DNA from: Dirofilaria immitis
Lineage: Eukaryota > Nematoda > Chromadorea > Rhabditida > Onchocercidae
Direction of reading: 5' to 3'
DNA: 64,000 bases
NCBI GenBank assembly: GCA_024305405.1
Contig: JAKNDB010000054.1
Span: 372,001 to 436,000 of the forward strand
Positions 24,354 through 37,502 of this stretch are shown in pieces; position 1 is the first letter of the stretch; the number at the start of each line of letters is the position of its first letter. The notes under the pieces were generated by a model that was not told where the DNA came from, ran no database searches, and saw only the letters and a program-made list of their open reading frames with translations. The translations under genes were made by a program, and so were the position numbers.

Positions 24354-26780
24354 TTTTATTACAAAAATAAAATTTATTCTTTTCATTAGTCAAGCTGAAA
24401 AAAGCCTTATATCTTCTTATTTTACGATATAATCATTTGTTTTGTTATTCTGTTTGAAATCCATTAAACTGGAGTTTCCTTGCAAAAAAAAGCGAATAGA
24501 AAGTGGACCGCATATATATGAAACACGAACATTTCTCAGAATTATTTAAGGAAGTTTTCTGATGAAATTCACGAGAATCGTCATTCAATGTTATTTAATA
24601 TTTACCATAAGAAATCAATTGAATCCATTCGAATTTCAATTATTTCTCAATGCTGTTAAGGCAAATGCAATTTTTTTAGTCCAATAAAAAAATATTTTAA
24701 TCATATCATATAATGAAATGCAATAAAGCAGTCTGAAATAAAAATAATAAAATAGAAAGAAAAAAGAACAAAAAAATCGAAGCGTATAATATTTTACAAT
24801 TTCGACTTTTGTTCTGTAAGAAAATATAAAAAAATAAAATGAAGAAAAAGCATAGAAAGATCGGTGGAACATTGGGCAGTTTTATTACAAACTTTGCCTA
24901 TTCTTTCCAAACAAAAAAAAAGAAAATTAGGTTGCTACTTAATTATTATATATTGCTGAGAGCAGTAGGAAAAGAAAACGAAGAAGCAGATATAATTGAA
25001 GCATAAGGTAATAAATGAAAGTATAAAATTGACTGCAAGAACTGAACATTCCTAGCAGTTAACTGCAAGGTTGTGTACTGCTTTTGCATATATTATGGCA
25101 TTGATCTTTATAAATTGATCAAATCCTAGTGAATAATAATCAACAACAAAAAAAAGAAAATCTTTTGTAATATGTAATATGCAATAATAGGCGCCTAGTG
25201 CAAGTGAATCATATTATATCCGATACTAATAATATTTAATTGATTTTATGATACTAAATAATATTTAATTGATTTCTTTTTCATACGATTTATTAAAAAG
25301 ATCATCAAATGTGAGGAATAAAGGATTGTCCATACTAAAAAAAAAAATAAAAAGAAAAAACTTAAGCAATATCATTATAACTGCTGAAGAAACATTTGCA
25401 CCATTTTCTCGTTGCAAATTAAAATGAAAGAAAAAGGCACACAATATGCAAAGATTACATAAAATAATAACAATGCAAAATGATAAATAATAATTATTTT
25501 TAAAATAAAATTAAGAAAAATGAGGACAAGAATATGATAAATATGAGACTACAAAGAATAAAACTAGGGATGAGGAGAGCGTTATTTTATACACATAGGG
25601 CAGTTGATAGAGCTGGATTCGAAAGATAATTGTTGATTAAATTTAGTTAACATAATGTATTACTACTGATGATGAAAAAGAAAAGCATTAATAGATTATC
25701 TGATAATTCTAATCAAATTGTTTAAATTAATTTTAATCTCTAAAAGTTTGCAAAATTTTGCAGGAATTAAGCAAAAATTTGAGTAAAATAAGCCTCTTTC
25801 GAGCGTCGAAATTTTGATCCCAATAATTGGTATCTCGATTTTTTTTTTTGCTTATTTATTAGAATGAAAATTTCCTTACAACAGGCAATCATAAGGGACT
25901 AAAATTAAAACATTTTTTATCGTCATCAGTTGAAAAGAGATTTAAAATAGAATTAAATTTTACAGAGAAAAGAATTCTATATCTAGAAGAATAATAATAT
26001 GAATGAATAGTATTTTAAATGCGAAAAGAAGATTTCAAAATATAATGGCAGTGTTTTGAAATCTGAAAAAAAAACCATGTCATAGTTAAAATATCGATTT
26101 CTGCTACTTTTTTTCCATTAAATTTTTGTTAAATTCAATTCAAAGATAATCAAAAATTGAAAAACTATAAAATAAAAGAATTAAAGGAAGAAAACAACAA
26201 GAATAACAAAGCAACAAAATGAGAAATTGAAAATATAAATCATTTATTTAAGCTATAATTTCCATTCAGTTTCTTTTTGTTTCGAAAAAAGAATATAAGA
26301 AAAATTTTTGACAAATTTGAATAATAAATGCAAGGATGATCTTGCAAGAATGGAGCAGAAAAATTATGAAAGAACAATATAATCGGGATTGAGTTAACGC
26401 CCTATTAGTGTTTGAAATAATGAGTTGAGAGTATCGGGTAATCTCAGTCATTTTCTTTCAAATTCATCCCCTCTTCTAATTTTGTTCATAACTTCAATTT
26501 TAATAAAATCATAACAAATAAAGAAAAACAGCTTTCTTTGTAAAAAAGAAAGAGTATTGCATTTCTCCACCAGAAAAATAATTAAAAATTCGAAGTTCGT
26601 CTTCCTACCTTGGATTTCATTTCTTATTGTCAACCAATTTCACGAAATCTGATTGCTTTCCGAGAGGAAAGGAGAGGAGTGAGAGACTAATACAAATGAG
26701 ATCGATCTGATTAAAAGGCCAACCTCCAATTCAATTTCCTAAAAGAAATCAGAACAAATGTTTCAGGATTTTTCTTTGTC
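24354..26780. other. Convergent intergenic region, no gene seen
   Basis: About 2.4 kb of A-rich DNA between the 3' ends of trx-2 and the laminin gamma gene. Open frames here (for example 24636-24872 and 26266-26633, minus) are Phe/Ile/Lys-rich and look random. Confidence 0.7.
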
Positions 26781-26787
26781 ATCCAAT

Positions 26788-26793
26788 TTTATT
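26788..26793 (-). terminator. Candidate polyadenylation signal of the laminin gamma gene
   Basis: AATAAA on the minus strand almost directly after the TAG stop at 26795-26797. Its closeness to the stop makes it uncertain. Confidence 0.35.
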
Positions 26794-26794
26794 T

Positions 26795-29700
26795 CTACTT
26801 GTGTCCCTCTTGTTCTAAATTGATTACATTGAAACATTTGTTCGGTAATGAATCACGTATTTCTTCAAGATTTTGTACTTCATCTTTTAAAGTATCGATT
26901 TCATTTTTAAACTGCGTTATTGTACGATCCTGTTCAATTTTTTGTTCTTTGAGCAACGATACCTGCAAAAATATCATCAATTGATGAATGAAATAAAGTT
27001 GTTAATTATATCTAAAAAATTAGAATGAAGAATGAGAAATCTATTAACCTCACAACGTTTTGTTCAAATGAAAAGATTGAAAATGAATGGTTGAAAAAAG
27101 ACAGGCACTGACTGCCTAAGCGAAAAGAGAAACCTGTTAAGTAAAACCATAAATTTATGAAATATTAATAAAAATTACAAGAATTTCTTCCTCATAATTT
27201 TAACAAACAGAATTATCAAAAAAATCATCAAACCTGTTTATCTAAATCAGCACCGTTTAATAATTCTTCTGCTTGATTCAGCTGTTTCTCCAATTCATCC
27301 AGTTCTTCACTATTCACACCATCCAATGAATCTAAACAGAAGAAGATCTACTTCGCAACTTTGTATGAAATTGTAAATTGTGGTTTTTTTTTCTGAATGA
27401 ACATAGTCAATATCGATACATTATTTAACGATTCCAAATGCTGTAAATTACATAATACGAATAACAAAAACTGAAATTGAGCTTACTGAGTTGATTAATA
27501 ATATTTCGCAAACTATCTTGAGCTTCGCTGATTGTTTTATTCGCACCTTCAGCAGCTTTTTCGGCAAGCTGCGCTTTTGAACTGCCTTAAATAATTTTAC
27601 AAGCAAAATTTCGAAATAGCAAAATATGATAATGGAGGAAAACTTTCCAGGCCATACCTCAGAAGCACGAGCTTTATCGCTACTAGCCTGCCGTCTGTAA
27701 TCTTCCATTGTTGTACCTGTCTCTTTAACATCATTAACCAGTTGATCGGCACTTGACTTTAATTGTTCTGCAGTTTTGCGAACATCTTGTGTTTGATTCC
27801 GTAATTCATATGCCTCCTAAAAAAATGCAACTCTTACATAATTCATGAGAATGACATTAGATTAAGACGGAATCAATACCTTAAAAATTATAGCTAAATC
27901 AAGAAAAATGTGCTGCATGTTAAACATCTTAGATCGGTGATTTGAATATTTCTGAAAATCAAACAACGATAAAGTTAAAAGTGAATCTCAATGACTTTAT
28001 GCAGCGCACTAATTATTAATAAATTGATGAAAATAACTTTTAAAAAATAAAAACACCTTGCTGATACTTTTAGCTTCCTTTTCAGCTTGTAAAGCGATTT
28101 TTTCAGCCAACTGCGCGTCATTTTTGCATTTCCTATGGCATCCTCAGCTTCTCGAGTTGTATTCTCAGCTAAAGCAATCTCTTTCTCAATCTCCTTCAGA
28201 TTTTTCAATTCTTCGATTGCTTCTGATTTACTTGCATCCACTCGTTCCTCAAAATCTGAAGCAAAACATCTAATATTATAAAAACTGCAAAATTCGCCAC
28301 CTCGATTTCTTATCCTAAATCCTTTTTAGTTCACTTAATCTCATTTAAAAAAAAAACCAATAAGGAAATGATAAGTTTGTGAAAACTTTATATTAAAATT
28401 TTAAAGAAGAGTGCTATCCAATATAGAAAAATAAACTGAAAATTTACAAATTTTAAAGCACGGAAAGTACCGTTCAGTATTTCTAGAGTATGTTGGGCTT
28501 CTGCTAAAGTATTTTCTGCAAGCAAAACAGCTTCCATAGCTCGAGACTTTGCAGCATCTACGTCGGCCAGTAATTCATCCGAGACCTGGATAATTTATAT
28601 CGTGCTGAATATTTTTATGATAAGCAATGACACTTTATATTAGTTTGTACCGTAAGATTCAAAATAAAAATCAGTTCCGGCATAAGCAAATTACTTTTTG
28701 TTGGTCTTGAACTCGTTGCAACTCATATTTTGCTTCAGCAATTATCCGTGCTGCTTCGTCTATTAATTCTTTGTTAGCAATAGCTTGTTCTTTGGCATTA
28801 TCAGCCGTAGCTTGAGCATCATCTGCGACTCGTTTCGCTTCTTCTTCAATCTAATATTTAAAAATGAATATTAAATATTCTTATTAAATCGATATTCAAT
28901 CAAGAATTTAAAACTGAAACTGAAAATTTAGAAATTTTCAAATCTCGTGAATGTTAGAAATACAAGCATACAGTAATAGCCATAAACTAAGTTTATTTGT
29001 TCTCTAATTATCTACAAAAAAAGCATTAACCTGTTGCGGATCAATATTCGGTAATCGTAGACTTTCAACAGCTGTTAAACTTTCTGCTGCTGTTTTGTAT
29101 GCACGATCCGCTTCCATTAATTGTTCTTCAGCAAGTTTACGAGTTTGATTTAAGAGTATTTCGGTTGCATTCAAACGCTCCATCAAAATCGCAATTTCTT
29201 TGCTAGTAGCATCACCTAGATAAATTTAAATGTTAGAATTAACTCCTTCTTAATGTTAGAATTAGCTCCTTCTTATAAAATCTACACGCTCAATTCATTA
29301 CCGTATTACATTACCGTATTGCAGTGGCAATGTTAGGATAATATTAGTGAAAGAACAAATAATAGCGAAGGTATCCAATAATTTGCTTCCAATCAAATCA
29401 TCAAAAAATCAAGAAAAAAATATTTGTTAAATGTCAAATTAGTCACTCAATTAATCAGATGTTGTAATAACTGGAGTAATGATAAATCGAAATAGTAGAT
29501 AATAGCTGGAATATAATGACAGGAATTCATATTTGTCATTATATTTATTGCTTTAAATGACGCAAAGCAATGATTATAATGGAATCTCTAAATGTTGTTC
29601 AGTTTAAATAATAAAGAATAGCACAGCCAAGAAAAAATCCTTATTACCATTGACATTTCTTTAAATGATTCTACGATTCCAAACTGAGTTATAAATGTGA

Positions 29701-31707
29701 TTAAACAAAAGATATATTATATATCTAAATTATCAAATAAGTAACTTCGATCGTCAACAATATTACATGCAGTAAATTTTATACTTATTTCAATTTTACC
29801 TCCAAAGATCACTTCTTTCGCTTCAATAAGAGCCTGTTTAGAACTATTTGCAATCTTTTCGGCCAATGCTTCGATTTCGATACTGCGATTTTCCTGCTGT
29901 TCAGCTAACTTCCTTGCCTCTTGCGCTATTTCCGATAACTGAAAGGATTCTTTTTACGAGATTTTAAAAACAAGATGGAAAAAATATACAATTAGAGACA
30001 CTCAATGAATCCAGTTAATGCCTTCTCGTAATGGCATATGATCATTGATAGCATATAACATTTTAATGGCACATGATCATTTTTTTAATAACACATAATC
30101 ATTTACATATTGACGAACGGTTCCTGGAAAGAATTTACTTGTAAAAGATAGGCTTCTCAGAATACCTGCTGACTTTGTTCACCATATTTCCGAGATGCTT
30201 CTTGCGCTAATTCCCATTGCGTTCTTCCCTCAGTTTCCAAATAATACAAAGCATTTTCTAGATCACTTCGTGCTCGATCTGTAGATTTTAATTTTGAACT
30301 GTTATTTGAGAGAACAGAAAGTAGTCGCACTTTACCTTTTTGATCCAGAAAAATCTTGTCTTGATCTTCTTCTCGAAGCATAAGCACTCAATATTTAGAA
30401 AAAATATATAAGAAATTAAAGTATTAATTTAATTAATTAAAGTAATAATGATTTACACTAGTTTCCTCTTCTTAAAGCTTTATCTATTGGTATGAGTAAA
30501 CAGGACACATCAAACATATTGAAATATGCATGAATCTAAGCAATTCTGTAAAGTACTGGTTATCAAATGTTTGCTGACCCGTTGATAAAGTGTAAAAATG
30601 GCAATAATTCTCATTCAATTAGCTATTCAGGAATAACCTTTGATTAGCCTCCAGTGGTTCATTGTTTCTTCTATTACGGCGGCCTTCTTATCTGCTTCAT
30701 TGATGATATCATCAACTGAATTTAACAACTCCAATGCTTTTTCAAATCGCTCCTAATTACATTTACTTGCTCAATAATTTGCGAATCATCACCAGCTGAA
30801 AATATCGCCAAATTGTATATTTTCGAAAATATTTCTTCACGAATTGATTACTTGATTAATAAGACCAAATAGGAAATGGAAATCCAAACAGAAAATTAAT
30901 CCTGGTCATCCTAAAAGAAGCTATGCTACCATCAGATATTCCAGCATATCCAAAACTTCAATATGTATCATTAGAAATTTCCGAGTAAATTAATTCATTT
31001 GATTTTTAAATTCACACCTAATTTTTTGTTTATGGTATCAGCCAAATCTTCTACTTCAGCACTGACCGTTTTAACATAATTATCAAATTCCGCATCGTCA
31101 ACCTGCAAAAGGATACTATCTTAATAAATATATCATCAGAGAATTAGCCCATTTACAAAATTGTTTAGCAAACTTTCTCCAAAAATTTTAACATTGTTTA
31201 AACTGCTTAATAGTCATTTAACCTAATTTATATGATAGCATTTTTACCGAATGCCCAATGAGACAGATTGTACTGAAATTTAAATAAGTTATCTTAGAAA
31301 CTCAAATCATATCGTCTCTTATATAACAGCTTAATAAATGGCACTGATGGATAGATGGATAAATGTCAAAAAATTGGTTTAATAATTTAAATACGAGAGA
31401 AAAATTAACTTTATCAACTCTTTTATTCAAGCGAAGTAGTTATAGCATAGTTTTGGTTTTCTCGATTAAAAAAAAAAAAAAAAAAAAAAACGAGTTTAAT
31501 AGATTATAATAACCGGTGCGGGATTTTCGATGATTTCTTTTAAAGTTTCTTCCAGTCCACCAATATCCTTCCTGAATTCATGTACTCGACGTTGTATCAG
31601 TGTGTAGCAATCATCACACGGTAAACAACCAGCGTGCAAATTGTAGCGATTTTCAATACAGTGATCACAACGTCGTCCTTCGATATGATCACGACATAAA
31701 CATTGGC
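26795..31707 (-). other. lam-2: Laminin gamma: coiled-coil domain I/II
   Basis: Exons 31707-31514 (end), 31102-31018, 30795-30638, 30386-30166, 29938-29800, 29215-29031, 28850-28695, 28585-28471, 28255-28057, 27816-27658, 27585-27487, 27331-27234 and 26962-26795. The sequence is heptad-like, rich in Ala, Glu, Lys and Gln, and winds with alpha and beta chains. A single Cys in LPNKCF near the C-terminus fits the beta-gamma interchain disulfide. Frame breaks of one base are seen at 30752-30753, 28121-28125 and probably 27575-27578. Confidence 0.88.
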
Positions 31708-34700
31708 CTGAAATATAGCTATGTATAAGAATTTTTACTCTGTTTTTCTTGTTCTTTTTCTGAATAATAAAGATCGTTTCGGGGATTTTGATTAGGAACC
31801 TACATATATACACATCTACATTCTTGGTATCATCTTAGAAATAGCCAGAGGTTGCAAAAGCTAAACTCAGAATTAAACACAAATTTTATTATTGCACTTT
31901 TGTAATCTAAAATAATAATAGAAGGATAAAATTTCGAATTTAAATTGAGAAGGAAAGAAAGTATGAGATGAAGTCATGACCAATCTGAATTTAAATTCGG
32001 AATAAATTGTTTTTTAATTCAGATTCGGAATTAATGATTTTTAAGTTTTAAATTAAAAGGAATGAAGAAAGTATGACAAAAGAGATTCATACAATACTTA
32101 CTATGGCATTAGTTAATCGGTATTAAATAACAAGAGTGAATTTATCAATTAAAACAAACTGAAGAATTTAAAAAATGTGCATTTTATGCATCTCAAAAAT
32201 TAAAATCGATAGTCACAATCAATGAAATAACAGCATATTCTGAATTATTATTTTTAGTTTGATATTTTTTAATTGTAAATATTGTCTATTGTAAACATAC
32301 CAGTGATAACATCACATTGTGGTGACTCGGATCCAATAACCTCACAATCACACGGCTCACAACCGTTTATTCCGAAACCATAATATTGTGGTTCACATTG
32401 ATCACATCTAAAATTGAATTTTTATTTTATTTATTTGCTTTTATGATTAAAATTAAACTTAGTAAAAAATGAAAAATTATTTCTTCTTCGAATTCAATAA
32501 CTAAAGGAATTTTCTAAAAATTTAATAAAAAATTGACAAAGTTGGAAGTCTTCAACTTGTTTCTTAGAAGAAATCTAACCCTTTTTTGTAAAAAAATTTG
32601 CAAAAATTTTTACATTGTCAATTATTAATTAATACATGGAGCTGTAACTGCCATTTTTTCATCATACAAAAATTTCATTAAAAAAATTTTTCGGAACTTC
32701 ATCACAAATAAAGAATCAAAGGCATAACAACATTTTATATTACAGGCTCTCTAATAACACGCTTAATTTAGTTTCTATGACATATTTTTAAATATAGAAT
32801 TTGAAAAAGGACATTTAAAAAAGAAAAATTGAAAAAGAGTAGAAATAGCACTGACTAAAAATTTTACTTTGTCTATTTTTTCTTTTTGCAAAAAAGAAGA
32901 AAAAACGATGATAATTATGGCAAAAAAGGGAAAATTTTCAAATCTGTACTAATCTTTGAACATCATATTTCATTTTTTACAAGTTTTTTCTTTTTGCTGC
33001 AGAATATAAGCAGCAATCATTGCAGTTCATGTTGATACTTAATATTTCATATGAAATGCTCGAGAAATTCTTCTTTTCTTGTTTTTATTTTTTATTCATC
33101 TTTAATGAAAGAAAATAAAGATAGGATGTCGAAAAAAAAATTGTAAGAAATTCTATCAAGGTTGAAACAAGGAAAGCTAAAAATTCTCATAAATAAACTA
33201 TTTCTATAAATTACTTTCCGGAGATTTCAAATCAGCAAGAAAAGAAAAATGTTACACTAAATAGACCACCTGTCATAACTCATACAAAATGTAAGAATTA
33301 CACAAAAATGGACTATGAAATCGGTGTGCACGATATTCAGGTTTCAGAATGCATTTTTAGATTTTAGAATGCAAAATGCATCTTCATTACGATCAGAAGA
33401 TATATTGCGTTGAATGGTGCCATTCTAATTATTTCAAATTTGATATTAGATTATTTAATAATTACTTCAGTATGAAAATTTCGAAAACTTTTGAAAATTT
33501 TTTGAAAAAATCATTCAAAGAAGCTATCGCAACTTTCAGATATTCAAGATTTCAGTTTTGATAATCAAGATTTTTCAGTTTTATTGTATAATTGACATTT
33601 GTACATTTTCTGCTTTCAAAATTTGCAAAAATCATCAATCTCGAATGGAATGAGGAAAGATTTCATATGAGTGGCAATTGTAGAGTTCAACTGAAAAATT
33701 CGTTTGAAAGAGTTTGTAAAAATAAATTTTACGAAAAAAATCCTACAAGCCAATTTAAACATGTTATTTTCATCTGATATTGCAATATTTTTCAATGCAT
33801 TATTACTCATATTTCTTATTTGAATCCTTCTATATTATGAATGCTTTTCATATTCAAAGTTTTTGAAAATATTCTTTGATAATGTTAAACAGGTTCTTAT
33901 TACTCTCTCTATAGTGATTTTTGAGCTCCTCAGAAACAGTAATTAATAGTCTACCATTTCTATTTATTCGATTTTTGCTATCTTGAGATTCAAGTATAAA
34001 TTCTAATAAACTACTCGACTGGTATATGACTGCTTCTCTTGGGTATTCCTAATGCTGTGATTTTTGGATATTATAAATATCTTTCATAAATTGTCTAAAA
34101 TCTAATTTCCTTTTATATTTTACTATTTTTACAACTCTTCTCCAATAAATCACAATTATAATTAATTTGAATGAAATATAATAATTCAAAATATATGCAC
34201 ATCGTAGTTGTAAAAGATTGGAATACTTGAAATCATTCAATAAAATTTCATCAAAGATTAATATATTCAAGTCTATATTTAATCTTTAATCTATAATGGT
34301 ACATGCATGTCTATATATACATATATATATATATATGTTATCTAGAGAGTATAATGGAAAAAATCGAAAAAAGATTATAATCAAAGTGATGAAATTGAGA
34401 AATTAATTTCAGGAAGAAAAAAAAAAGAAATCAAACCTGCGTCCCATCACACCTGGTTTACACAAGCACTGCCCGGTTAGCACATCACAGGTGCTATTAA
34501 CACTACCAAGACTATCACAATTACATTCTTGGCAGCCACTTCCGGATGTTAAATTGAAGTATCCAGGCTGAAAAAGAACACATAAACACAATTTATTAAT
34601 TAATAAATTATTTGAAAATATGCATATTAATTAGATTGCATATATTGTATTGCTGTAAAATCTAATAAGTTCAAATGTATCAATGTTAATTTGGGTTAAT

Positions 34701-37471
34701 TAGAAGTGATATTATCAGTAAGATGAAGGATATCATTTAGAAAAGACAAGATATTATCGTGAAATACATTTCATGAAGAAACAAGTGATCATAGACAGGA
34801 AAAAAAATTAACAAAATTTTCTATTTATTTAACGTTTCTCTGAAAAAGAAAAAACAAGATGATAATTTTTAAAATTTTACACTAACTTCTACTCACTTCC
34901 ACCTACTCCATTTTATTCGAGAAAGAAGACGAGAAAATTTGTAAAATTGAAAATGTAATTTTTAAAATTATAAAATCTTTTCATATTCTATACTTTCTAC
35001 GGAATGTTATGGTATTTGCATAACTGAAATTGCTGATTCTGGTGATATGACAAATGACAATTATCCGGAAAAATGATCCATTACATACATCGGTAGCAAT
35101 TACTCCTTTTCATACATTTGTACTTCTAAATATAAAGCATAAAGTACACATTCTGTATGTATGTATGTGTATGTGTGTATGTGTAAATAGGCTCATCATG
35201 TATCTAAGCGTATTTATAGCCAAATGCCTCTAGGCCTAGAGCGATATGTCTGTGTGTGTTTGTGTGTGTGTGTGTGTGTGTATGTGTGTATGTGTGTGTA
35301 CTCGATGTATACATTAGTCATTAATGCTGCTTTATGCATATGTGTAAAAGTGCTCGTAAAAGCAAACAAATTTTTAGAGTATCTCTCCGTCTATAGCTAT
35401 TTTGAGAATGTAAGACATTAAATGAAGATATATGCACATAGAATGAATATGTGGTACAAATTATATAGTAATATTTGTCATGATGGTACCAAATATATAA
35501 TCTATTTGTCACGATGGTACCATCTATATAATCCAACTGTTACAAATAGTACCAATTATATAGTTTACCTATCTGTGGTACCAATTATATGATTTACCTG
35601 TCACGATGATACCATCTATATAGTTTCTCTATCTATGGTACCAATTATCCGTCTGTTAGAATAGTACCAACTATATAGTTTATAATGTTGATATTAATAA
35701 TTTACTCTCTCTTTCATAATAATTCACGAATCTCGGTTGATATTAATCATCTACTCTCTCTTTCATAATAGTTCATGAATCTCGGTAATCATCGATTTTA
35801 TAGTTTTTAACACTTGATTGTTATTTTTAAAAAATATATCCGAAATAACCAGGTCACCTATTCTATCTAATATAATTACTATTTATACTTCAATAAAATA
35901 GATAGATTGAAATGTGTTTGCTCGATTAATTATCTCTTCCGTATGTGATCTAAAAAAAAAAAAAAACTAATATAAAATTTTAAATTAATGAAACTAATAT
36001 ATTTGATATATATCAAAGTGGAAAAAAGAGAGAGAGAGAGAGAGACTGTTTAATAAATATATAATTTTCCTCGTTATTATAAACGTAATATGAAAATGAG
36101 AGATTCTTTAAGACGTATTTTGCGTGTTACGTGCAAAAAAGAAAAGGAAAGAAAAAGAAAAAAAAACTACAACAGCAGACAGACAAGCCCGCCGAAACAT
36201 TTAGTTGTGATAGTAGTAGTAGTGTAGTGGCAATTTTGGATGAAAGTGCTTAAAGTGCGGATAGCAGACGGAATTCAACGTTCTTTTATAAAACGATGAG
36301 AAGGCGGTGCCAATTTCTGATCATACTCATCAAATACGATGCTCACTACATACACCATCAACATACGACACATACACATACATGTCTATATGTATATTAT
36401 ATATCATGTATGTGTATGTGAATGTCATGAAGAAGATGATCAGACCAATTGTCTCTTTTTTTTTTTTTTTTTCTCGAAGTGCTTGTTGATTTGCAAGAAG
36501 AAAAGTTGTAACATATATGAAAAGAAGAGAAGAGAAGAGAGGAGAAGAGAAGAGAAGAGAGGAGGAGAAGAGAAGAGAAGAGAAGGAAGAAAATAGCAAA
36601 ATGGAATTTTTGCACTTTAACCGTTTTCTAATAATTTCAAAAAGGAAGAAAAATTTAAAAAAAACGAAAGAATCCGGAAATTAATAAAACATAAATGTAT
36701 GTTAATATTTTCAAAAAACTTTCTTCTTCCTCTGTCTTTCCCTCCCCTCTCTCTCTCTTTTTCTTTCCCTCCCTCTCTCCCTTTTTCATATTTTTCTTTT
36801 ATAATTTTTATAAATTATTTCATCCTATTCATATTATTTCTCATTTTTCTTTTTACCTTTCTCTTCATCTAACTAAATTAAAATAAATCACCATCATCAT
36901 TATCATTATTATCATCATTATCATTATTACTATCATTATCGTTATTATTATCATTATCATCATCGTTATCATCAATGGTTATATAAAATAAAAGCTAATA
37001 TGTAAATATATAAATATATAAATGACATATGTCATTGCAATAAATATAGTTAATAGATTCTAAATCATATAATTGAATAATTTTATTTAAATGATAAATA
37101 AATAATCGAAAAAAAAGGTTGAATAAAGTTTTAATAAAAGAAATGGTCAAAACTATACAAATATATATATATATATATATTTTAAATTTCCTTCTTCTCA
37201 TTTGCTAAAAATTTGTCGTTTTTCATTTGTTTCCAATTTTAAAAAATAATTTTCAAGTAGAAAATTTAGAAAAGATAAAGATGAAAGAGAGAGAGAGAGA
37301 GAAAAGGAAGAAGAGAGAGAGAGATGGAGAGAGTGAAAGAGACAATTCTAAGAACGATGACTACTACAAGTACAATGTCATTTTTTTTCCTTCCTCCGTT
37401 GAGGCCATTTAGCTATGAAATATGATTGTCTCTTCGTACTAGCTAGTACCATTTTACGCTTACTAGCATAT

Positions 37472-37502
<31 letters not shown>

